Below are positions 11,301-23,300 of a stretch of DNA of 64,000 bases, one piece after another. The stretch spans positions 159,995,718 through 160,059,717 of the forward strand of contig NC_079134.1 in assembly GCF_945859705.1 (NCBI RefSeq), read 5' to 3'. Origin of the DNA: Episyrphus balteatus (taxonomy: Eukaryota; Arthropoda; Insecta; Diptera; Syrphidae). Numbering within the stretch: position 1 is the stretch's first letter; every line of letters starts with the position of its first letter. Under the pieces are notes generated by a model that saw only the letters and a program-made list of their open reading frames with translations, was not told the DNA's origin and searched no databases. The translations under genes were made by a program, and so were the position numbers.

Positions 11301-14300
11301 AATTATACTTCTAAACTACTACTCATCACCCAAATTATCGTTAATCATGTTTCAAAATTGCCGCATTTGTGTTATGTCCAACTTAGATTATTATAACTTA
11401 AATATCCGTGGTGTATTATCTTTTCGTTTTTCGAAAAATAATTTTAAGCAGGCATACAGGACTATGAGGGCGGCATTGTTATGGCCTATGGTGGCTTTTC
11501 ACGTTTACATCTATTCAAAGCTTTAAATCATCATGAAATTGTTCAAAATATTGCCCAAAGATCAGCACAATTTTTGGGTATCGATACGAAAATATTAAAA
11601 AGTCAAATAACTTTGGAACAATTTGAACGACAAAGATTTGGAAAATATAGGTAAGCTACTTAAAACTTGGATAAAAAGTTTTTAACTGATATTGATTTTT
11701 CTGTCTTCTTCTAGTGGAGATCAATTCCAGACATCAATGACTGAATTTACAGTTCAAAAAGTTACTCCACGCCATCCAGAACCAGTGAAACGAATCTTAT
11801 GTTTAACAGAGACTACAATACTTGAACGTGATCCACAGACTTATAGTGTAAGTTACTAAAAAATTCCCTATCATATTTTGTGAAGCTGATGGTCTTGTTT
11901 TATTTCCTCAGGTCTGCACCCTCCGACCACTTGTTGATGTATTCGCCCTAATCCGAGACAAAGACAATATTCAACAATTCTGTATCGAGTATAAAAATGG
12001 CGTTGTCCGCAAATATATCACAAACGATAGAGACTCCTTGCTAGCCACAGTATTGGATGCGGTCCGTTCGAGTGGTAATCAAGATGTACACGTTCGTATT
12101 ACAAACACTCCGCGAGGCAAGCGTTTTGTTCCCCTCAATAGTTGTGTAGATGAAGAGACTGAAGCGAATCTCCTTCGTTTAGTGATAAATAATTTCCAAA
12201 ATCCCTCACGTAGATATGAGATTTTGGAGAAATTCAACGCCAACATTCCTCATAGTGGTCTGAAGTATAGTGTCACACAAGACGTAGGTTTTTGATAAAT
12301 GATTTTGATTGGATAAATCTGACTCTCTAACCAAAGTTTCAACTTCAGAGTTTATTTGCAGAAAACAAGGAGAAACTGATTCTAAGTGCTTTGCAGGCTT
12401 TAGCACAAAAAGAATTAGACAATCCAACAGCTCAACTAACGAATTTGGAATTAGAAGCTATATTCCATGCTTTGACAAGACTTCTGGCAAGCAAAGTTGG
12501 TTATGCTGCATTCACAAACCTTGCGGGGTAGTTTTAATTTAAAAAAATTATCGAATTTAAATTTTATTTAAGTTTAATTGAAGCTTCCGAGAAATAATTG
12601 GCACAAAAATTGTGGCATCATTGCGTCGCAAGGACTTGGCTGTCACTTATTCAGCCATCGATATGATAAACTCACTGATGCATTCAATGAATGCTGATCA
12701 TGACTTGAAGCAGGAACAAATGAATAAATCATCGATTCTCTCGTCTAAGGGTTTTCTTGAGACTTTATTAAATATGTGGACTAATCATGTCGTGAGTAGA
12801 AAAATCAATTCTCTATTTAGAACCTCGGTAAAATGATTTTCTTTCAGAGTCATGGAAGCGGTGCTCTTGTCTTGTCGGCGATGTTGGATTTTCTTACTTT
12901 TGCTTTGTGCGTACCATACAGCGAAACAACTGATGGCAAACAGTTTGATATGCTTCTAGAGTTGGTTGCCGAACGGGGAAGGTATTTATACAAACTATTC
13001 CAACATCCATCTTTGGCAATTGTCAAAGGAGCTGGATTGGTATTGCGTGCCATCATCGAGGAAGGAGAAGTACCAGTTGCCAAGCAAATGCAAACTCTTG
13101 CCTTGGATGAGGCAGCATTGTGTCGTCACTTATTGGTGGCTTTGTATACACCATCTAATGATCCCACCTTGGCTACTCATCGACAGTTGTCTCGTCATCT
13201 AATTGGATTGTGGATAACTGATAATGATGAGGCAATGGAGTTGTTTAAGAGAGTATTTGTAAGTCTAAGCCCATTTCTTTGAAATTTACTCGCTTAATGA
13301 TGATGATTTCTTCTCTTCTCTCTAGCCTGCTGGTTTATTAATGTTTCTTGAAAGTGAAGATGCAGTTCCACAGACTGATGTTGAAGAAGATAAATTAAAT
13401 TTTCGTGATAATCTCAAATTTGCAATTCAACATTCCAATAAAACTAAGAAAAATGTGATTGGAAAGCATTTAGAGGTTTGTTCTAAACCGTGTATATTCC
13501 TTAAATATTCTTATTATTGTTTTTGTATACACAGGGTATTAAGCATTGGGGATTAAATCTGCTCGATCATCAAGAGAATCATGCACAAGCTTTAAAAAAT
13601 CGCCCAGTTGTGTTGCGTAATCGTAGACAGAAAAAGAAAACTGGAGATTCTATTGTTAATTTGCCTTATTTCTTTTATAATTTTGCTAGAGATCATAGTT
13701 TACCAAATTTAATTTGGAATCATAAGGTAAGAAATATAAACACATAATATGTGCCTTTCAAAAAATACTTTTTGGTTTGATATTTGTAGACAAGAGAAGA
13801 ACTGAGAATGTGTTTGGAGAATGAATTAAGACAATTTATAAATGATCGTGATTTAGCTGGAACTTTGATTGTTGCATGGAATTATCAAGAATTTGAAGTT
13901 CAATATCAGGTATTTTTTTGTAATACAATTTGATTTTATGTAATCTAAAATATTTCTTTTATTTTTTTTTATTTCATTCAGTGTTTGGCAGATGAAATAC
14001 AAATTGGAGATTATTATATTCGATTAATTTTGGAAAAAGACGATTGGCCACAGAATCTTGTTAAAGATCCGTAAGTAATTGTCTTTTCAAAACAAAACGT
14101 TATATGATATCATTAGTTATATTACATTCGTTTGCCTTCATTTATTGGGGGCGTTGCTTAAAAAACTGCAATAATAATGTACATAGTTTCTTTTAATGAT
14201 TAACATATGAAAAGAAATTATTAATTTAAATTGTTTTACTTGTTGTTATCTGCTTTTAAAATGCAATTAAATATTTTCATTGCATTTTGTGGACAGATTA

Positions 14301-17300
14301 CTTCATGTAAACTTTTATAACTAAGTTCACTACCGTACTCACCCGAACGTTTCGCTTCATGAGCTTGATCAGCGGGAAACTGCCAGCGATGTGTTAGATG
14401 CCATTTTGGCTATGCAGATTGTAGCGGGGAGTCGGATTTTTGTTGTTGTTGTGGTTTTGCAAGTTGCGGTTTGTTCACTTGTTGATATGAAACGGCAATT
14501 GCATAGATTGTGAGGAGTTAATTAAGATATCCCACGTTCGAGACAGCTTTAAACTGTCGTCCATTGAAATGTTGGTGTCGTTTTATTTCAATAGTTTCAC
14601 GTTCATCTGGATTACTCACATATGGCAGACTTTTCTCTTTGTTTGTTTTTGCTTACAAGGCTGGTGTGCTTTTCCAGACGTGTAGCAATGAGTCTGTTCC
14701 ACATTTATGATGAACCACAGCTGCGTGGTACCGCATACTCCGGGTGTTTGGAGTAGTAATTGATCTTTGGCTGATTGCAAATAACTTATCTTTTCACCTT
14801 TTTGGTAGGTAAAAAAAAGGATTTTACACCATATCGCGTTAAGATTTTTCCTACTATATCAGTTACACCCTTAAGATACATTTGACTGGAAAGCTTTTTT
14901 TTAACGAGTTGGCTGTTGTTCTGTCCCTATGATGAAAATGGCTTCCACGATCTTCGCTTTTTATTATAGTACTAGGAATTCGTCGAAAAATGAAAGCTCT
15001 GTGTATGTGTTGAGAACACAATACATATAAACATCAACATGTAGGCAATGAAGTTAATTTCTGGGTACAACGCCGGGGAAACTTCTCAACATTCATCTGA
15101 GTGCGGAATTTTGCTTGCTTTTCTGGGGTGCCCAAGTCAACTATTTAGCACGTCTTAGCAAGCCAGTTTAAGTTTTTAAGTTTACAAACCGTTTTTGTCG
15201 TTAATAAATTTTCCCGATAACATTCCTGAGCGCTAAGTTTGTATTTCTTTTTTCAGTCCAATTTTGCTGTAAGCAACTCACAACCTATAGTAAAAAAGCC
15301 TGACTAGGTCACTACCATCAGCAGATAGCTTCTATAGGTGTGAAATTTAATGAAGAAGTCGCATGCAACAAAAATTTAGTTGGTCGTATCATTCAAACCT
15401 GCATAATTTATCGTCTATAGAAAACCAATACGAAATTAATTTGATGCTATGCCTAAATTCATCCAAAAAATTATTTTCTCGCAATGAAATCATTAATACT
15501 GAGTTTTCAAGAAAAAAAAATCAAGAGTGTCCAATTAGAGAAATTTCATGACTACCTCGAAATTATACCTATCAATAGGCGTGGAAATTGTAATCCCGTT
15601 GATGATGAACTTTTACGCTGATTTCGGAATCAAAACTAAGCCAAATTTCCGTGGTTTAATTTTTCAGCAAGGTGATCCGGAAACCGCCATTTTTACCAAT
15701 TTATTTACAATGTTCTTCTCCAGTGAGAATGTTTGGGTTCTCATTATGTAGGTGAATCGAAGGCTCGTTTAACTGCGAACGATTATATTAGTGAATTTTC
15801 GCTACTCCTAATACCACGGTAAGAAAATTTGCTAGCATTTTTATAATTTAAGCCAATCTTTTCCTAGTGGATCAAGTTTGCAAGTTAGTTTTCTAGACTT
15901 GAACCTACAATGAGAAGGTTCAGTTAGACTTATAAATAGACAGTGGTGCCAGCAAGTAAAATGTAGTCAATTCGGACCAATCGAGCATAGGTTCAATCGG
16001 GAGTGGAATTTTTTTAGGGCAGATAGTATTTATTGAGGTTCCATTTGTTTGGATATACTTCGTATTTTGAAGCCCTATTTTGCACCAGTGTTATGGGGTT
16101 TTCTTTTTTTTCTTCATAGCTCTCAAGAATACATTATTTAAAAGCGATCGAAAAATACTCAAACTATTTTTTTTTTTTAATTTCAGAGTGGAATTATTCA
16201 ATGCTCTCTATCGTCGAGTTCTGTGTCGTAATCGCGTCAATGATGATCAGTTAACAGTAACATCACTACAGGCATTGGCTAAAGTGTACAAACGTTATCA
16301 CCAAGAAATTGGAAAATTCAGTGACATGACATACATTTTGCAACTCATTGACAGGGTAAGTTTTTCTCTAAACAAACTACTTATTAGAAATTTTAAAACT
16401 TAACTTTGATTTTTTGAAATAGTGTTTATCACCATCCTTACGGGACGCTCTCATCGGCTTAGTATCATGTTTGGTATTGGAAAAATCAAATTGTCGTGCA
16501 CTTGTTGACCATGTGCAATGCCTTGTCGATTTAATAACTTTGGCTCATCTGCACAAAGGACGAGCCCAACCTAATACAAAAACCAATGTCATTGAGGCTG
16601 GTCCCAATATGCATGCGTATGAAGAAAAAGATTGGTATTATAATATTGAAAAAGATGGCATGAAACCTGAACGTCAAGGGCCAATCACATATTCAGAAGT
16701 GAGTCTTCAGAGTCCTCTCATGTAAAAGAAAGTTATTAACTTTTGTATTTTAGTTGAAAGAACTCTGGATTAAAGGTGGAATTACACCAAAAACCCGTTG
16801 TTGGGCTATTGGTATGGATGGATGGCGTTCACTTCAACAAATTCCTCAACTCAAATGGTGCCTTATCGCTAAAGGAAGTCCAATCCTTAACGAAACCGAA
16901 TTGGCCTCAACTGTACTTGATGTCTTAATCAAATGTACTAGTTTCTTCCCAAGTCGAACACAAAATGGAGCTGCTGTTCTTATTCCTGGTCCTAAACTAT
17001 CGAGGAAACTATCTGAATTTATATGTTTACCGCACATAGTGCAGGTTTGTTTGACTCATGATCCTGGACTTCTGGAGAGAGTTGCTACTTTACTTTGTCA
17101 AATTATGGAAGTAAGAGAAAAACCATTTTTTTTTGTGGAGAACGTTGTAATGCCAAGTTTTCTTTCTTTTTTATTTAGGACAACCCAGAGATGCCAAAGG
17201 TCTATCTAACTGGTGTATTTTACTTTATGTTGATGTACACTGGAAGCAATATTCTTCCCATAACCAAGTTCCTTAAAATGACTCACATGAAACAAGGCTT

Positions 17301-20300
17301 CCGAAGTGAAGAGACTTCACAATCTGGAATAATGCACCGCAGCATTCTTGGTCAGCTTCTTCCCGAAGCAATGGTCTGTTTCCTGGAAAACTATAGCGCT
17401 GAAAAGTTTGCTGAAATATTCCTCGGTGAATTCGATACACCCGAAGTAATTTGGAGCTCAGAAATGCGACGTTTGTTAATTGAAAAAATCTCGGCACACA
17501 TTGCAGACTTTACACCTCGACTAAGAGGCCACACAATGGCTAGATATCCTTACTTAGCAATCCCAGTTATAAGCTATCCCCAGCTAGAGAATGAACTCTT
17601 TTGTCATATTTACTATTTAAGACATTTATGTGACATACAAAAGTTCCCTAATTGGCCAATTTCAGACCCAGTGCAATTGTTGAAGCATACGTTAGATGCA
17701 TGGCGGAAGGAAGTGGAAAAGAAACCACCACAAATGACAATTCAACAGGCTTATGCCGATTTGGGAATTGATGTGACAAAGAATGCTAGACCAGACGAGT
17801 CTTTGATTAGAAAGAGCTATTACCGCTTGGCTCAGATGTATCATCCGGATAAGAATCCCAATGGAAGAGTAGGGTTTTTTGTTTACTTTAATCTTAAAGT
17901 TTGGAACTAATTTTGTTTTAAATTTCAGGAAATCTTTGAAAAAGTCAATCAAGCTTATGAATTCTTATGCTCTCGTTCAGTATTGAGTAGTGGTGGGCCA
18001 GATCCCAAGAATATTGTGCTAATTCTGAGAACTCAGAGTATACTTTTTGATAGATACCCAGATGGTAAGGTCCCTTCTAGTGTCAAATAAAAACCTTTTT
18101 TAAATAATTTTGAACTCTTTCAGTGCTGAGACCTTACAAGTATGCTGGCTATCCCCAACTAATCAAGACAATCCGTCTAGAAACCAAGGATGATCAGTTA
18201 TTCTCGAAGGAATGCGAATTGCTAACAGCTTCATCAGAACTCTGCTATCATACAGTTCATTGCTCTGCTTTGAATGCCGAAGAATTGCGTCGTGAAGAAG
18301 GTATCGAGGCACTTCTTGAAGCTTACACACGTTGTGTGTCCATAATGGGTGTTGATTCGAAACCAGAATCACTTCATTATCAAGTCATTTCGAATGTGAC
18401 CAAGTGTTTTGAGGTTGCATGCAAGTTTGAGAATTGTAAGCAAAAGATCATTACACTACCCCAGCTTTTGTCGGATGTCTGTCGAGTTGTGTATTTCAAA
18501 GTAAGTTTTCCAGAGTGGCTTAGAAAAAACCTGTGATTGTAATTTGATGTATTTCCAGCACACACTGTCTGTTAGTCTTGTGACAAATTTAGCAGCAAAT
18601 AATTATGAATTGCAGTGCAATTTGGTGCGCAATGGTGTTCTATGGTCATTGCTTCTATTCTGCTTTGAATACGATTACACTCTTGATGAGAGTGGTGTTG
18701 AAGCTAGTGATAAAACAAATCAACAACAAGTTGCAAATAATTTGGCCAAAATGGCTGTATTGGCATGTATAGCTTTAGCTGGCTATGGCCTAGATGCTAT
18801 TGAACCTAGGAAGCAAAATAGTACTGAACAGCAATCGACACCACCTCCGCCGACAGCGACGACGACCACATCAACATCAACAGTGGTCGCAACTACATCA
18901 AAAGCATCATCACCATCGTCATCGTACACACAAAATGCTCATAATGTGATTGCCTCTAAGCAATTGACTCTAAATGACCCAAGTACGTCATCGTCAGCAA
19001 TTGCGAAACAAGATTCAATTGATAAGAAATCTTTGCATGAAAACGATGCTGGCTCACCGATTGAAAGAGAAAAAGAGAATGTTGTTAATAAACAGAAATA
19101 TGTGATAAATAGTGAGGCGAAGAATGTTATAGTTAAACAAATACTCGATAGGCTACTGACGGCTTATATTGCCAATAAATTGGCTAAAGAGAGAGCAAGT
19201 GATGTAGGTTTTTTTTAAACATTTTAATTATAGTTGTTTTCTCTTTTTAACTTTCTTTTTGTTCTTTGTAGGTTTTGAAAATACTAACATCAAATACAAG
19301 AAACCCATATTTGATATGGGACAATGGAACTCGAGCGCAACTTATGGACTTTTTAGAACAACAGCGCACACATTCTACTAAGGAAACTTATGAGGATATT
19401 GCAGTGGTGCATGATGTAGCAAAAGAATTTGAATTTGATGCTCACAAGTAAGTCTTTTATTTTGTTAGTTTAAAAAATTTGTTTTTAAAACTTTTTTTTA
19501 TATATCCTTAAATTTGATCGATAAGAGTTAAAAAAACTGTTGCCATGGAACAGTTTTATTTAAGAAGTTTATTTAACGCTATAGCTGGGAGCTAAGTAAG
19601 CCATTTTAATTTTCAATATTGGTCCTGTCCTCATTATCTGATTTTATTGCATCACCAGAAAATTATCTTTTTCGCCACTATCTGCGTCAACAGATTTAGA
19701 ATTATCGTCGTCCCAACCTTGTCGTTTGTGATCGACCTGCCTTTTTTCATTATTAAGTAGTGCACGTTCTCTTTTCCTCATAATTTTTCTCTTCAAGTTT
19801 CAAAAACATATTACATCTTGAGATGTCTCATCGTGAATTAAAAGAAAGAGCTCTTGTAAGCTGCTTTTTGTTCTTATATTGTCTGTAGTATTACGGATAG
19901 CAATTAAAAAAAAAAAAATCACATCTATTATAAACAGTTGCATTAGTTTTATCCCAATAAATTTGAATTTTCATAATAAAACGGGAACATAATGTTGCCG
20001 TGGTTACTGGGATGGACTAAGAGATTTTTTTCGGAGGTACTTTTGCTTTCTTGGAATTGACAAACACTCACTGCCATGAAAAAAATGAATCTCTGCTTAG
20101 TAGTTTGGACTTGTTTTTTTTCATCCAGGCAACATTTGCATTAGACTCTATTGTCCAGAATCTTTTGGATTTTCTCGAAGTAACTATTTTCAAAATCCAA
20201 TTAAAAGTTTTTTGACCATTTTCCGAATTTCTCCTTTCGTTTTAATCTTAAAAAGAAAATAATATGAACATTACCTTCGGATAGGATTTCTCTTTCACTC

Positions 20301-23300
20301 TTTAATTTTGAATATAAAAAAGAAACTTTTGCTAAATTTTCTATTACTCTTTGAAATCCGCAATCATATGTATTTGTTTTTTTAAAGCCAGTGTTAGTGC
20401 TTTAATTTAATTTGTCTCAAAATCCTAATCTCTAAAACTGCGTATTACTAACAAAGTTTTCAGTATACACACTTGTTGGAGACATATTTCATTATGAAAT
20501 TCTTCATAGAAGGCGTTCTCATACTTTTGCTGTATTTTTTGGGCCTAAAGCTTTTAAAAAGTTTATTGTTTAACTTCACAATTGACTCGTACATAGCTTT
20601 TAGAGCCCCTATTCTGGTTCTATGAGAAACTGAAATGATAAATTTATCACAATTAAATTTAAATTGTGAAAAGTTTTTTCATTGAATGATACAGTATTAA
20701 GCACCTCGAAAGTCAACGATGCACAAAAAATTTCTTTATTCTGATGTACGAGTTGGTAGTTTTGAATAATGATAGTTTTCATGTTCCTCAGTATTTAATT
20801 TTTTCTTCTTGAAATCGAAGATTAGCACGCATGGTAAGGAAATAAATTACTCTCTATAATTGGATGCTTCATCATAGTTTCTCCTTTTTTGAACAACAAT
20901 TTTTCACATTATTTCAGATACAAAAAAGTTGTCCGTTATAGAGTCTTAGTTAAATTTTTTAAATGTTAGCTGAATCGCCTATGTTGGTACAAATCTTAAT
21001 ATTTCCAGAAACCCTAGAAATTTATACAGCTTCTTTTTAATCGTCGTTGTTCATTAAAGGGCAGCTTGGGATTTTGTCTGAGAGAGTTATTCCTCAAAAT
21101 ACTGTACAACATCCCGAACGCAGGTTTTGCCTTGCGTAAACGACTTTACTAGAGAAAATATTGGAAACTCTAGTTTCTCTAGTTTCGGCTATTGATATAT
21201 ATTTATGTGAGGGGATGTTTGAGTACCGAAACTGATCATCTCCGTTTTTCCCGTATCGATATTTAGCCCTTTGATAACATTTGGCGGAGGTCCTTGATCT
21301 CGTCCGCGTAATGTAGATATCGGAAAAATTGTTAGGGTCCATCCAATTCCTCCGTCACCAAAAAACCAAATTGGTGACAGAATTCAGCCCTGCCTGACTC
21401 CACTTCAAATTCATCTGACAATCACAATATCAACCATACAAGACGTAACATGCAAAGCAATGAACATAAACTACCTGACGCTGGCTTAAACAATCAATGG
21501 TTTGTTTTTCGTACATTCAATATCAACACAGAATCTATCAGTTCCCCTTTTTTCCTGGAGCATTTTATATTTAAATAAATCAGTTCTTTAAGTTTTCATA
21601 AATAAATCTTAAAATTCTGTACGTATTCTATTCTGGTTTCCCATTTCTAATGTGTTAGACAGGCTATCTCGTGTTTTATTTATCTTTTTATTTGAGATAA
21701 CAGAAAGAAGCTTTAACCTATCTTTTTTTCCCTTGATATAGTCCTTGCATTTATAACGAAGCAATATTTTATTTATCATTTTTGTCTTATAGAAACGAGC
21801 TTCAAATTGGTGGTGTCTTCATTCGAATCTACAATGAAATGCCAACTTATCCTATTATCAATCCAAAATCCTTCATCATTGATCTTCTGGAATACCTAAA
21901 GCAAACATTTAAATTCCTGAATGCCATTAAAACCAAACATAATCCCCAAGTAATAACCCACACTCTCGATGGCATTCTTCAACCAACTCTTGCCCCCAAC
22001 CATCCCCAACTGCAACAAGAAAAAAAAGGCACAACCATCGATGATGTCCTCAACGCATACAATCGATCAAAACATCGCAAAAAGATCGAAACCAATACCA
22101 TCGATGAACAAGCGCAAACCAAGTACAAATATAATTTCGAAGAGGATAAAAATATCGAAGCACATACAATAATGGTTTTGCGAGCACTAATATCTGTGAT
22201 AAAAACCAATGCCGAAGTAGATATCCAGTGTATTGGTCATTTTGATATGATTTTTGGATTTTTGGCTAATAATATCTTTAGTGATGTGAGTTAAAGTGGA
22301 ATTGTTGTTAAATTTTATATTTAATGGTCTTATTTGGGTTTTCTAGAACACTTTGGTGAAGACAGTTGCTCTAGAGGTTGTCGCTTTAGTCTCACGCAAC
22401 AAAGAATGTGTAAGTGAGATTGCTGCTTGTGAAATTCTAGGCAATTTCTTAGTGGCACTTCGTGATCCCGATCTACGTGCAAGTCAAGTTAAAGTACTTG
22501 AAACTCTCTCTGGCCTTATGAATGTACAGGAAATGATTAAGGAAGCCCAAAATAAAGGCGCCGTCATCTACCTCCTTGATATGTTCTGCAATTCAAGAAA
22601 TCCACAAATTCGTGAACTTTGTGCTGAAATAATGTCAAAAATGACTGCTGATCGATTAAGTGGACCAAAGGTAATATAATTTAAATTCTATCCAATAAAG
22701 AGATTATCTTTAATGTTCTCATATTCAAGGTTCGCATAACAATATGTAAATTCCTACCGCCACTTTTTGTTGATGCAATGATCGAATCACCACAAACTTC
22801 TGTCCAATTGTTCGAATCTATTCATGAACATCCCGAACTGATATGGAATGATACAACTCGGAGTCGAGTTTGTGATGCTGTCGGCGATATGTGTGGAGGG
22901 TAAGGATTAAAAATTAACAACTTGAATGTCTTGAAATTAAATTTCTTTTCCCTAGATTCTATAAATCTCAAAAAGTCAATTCAAAGATTCTTTGGAAGGA
23001 TCCAGAAATTCTTAAAGACATTGTTACAAATGAAGTTGTTGTGGCTGGTGTTTATTTGCGACTTTTTGTTAGTAATCCTGCGTGGACACTGCGCAAACCA
23101 AAGCAATTTTTATCTGATTTATTAGATTTTGTTGTTGATCAAATAAGTAAAAGCTCCTCAGAGGTATGTTTACTTTTTATTTCAAAATCTTATGGTTTTT
23201 GGTTATTTTTTTAAAATTTTATTTTTACAGAAAGACGTTCTTGATCTCTCAACAACCGCCCTTGTTGAACTCCTACGATCTCAACCCAATTTAGCAGATG

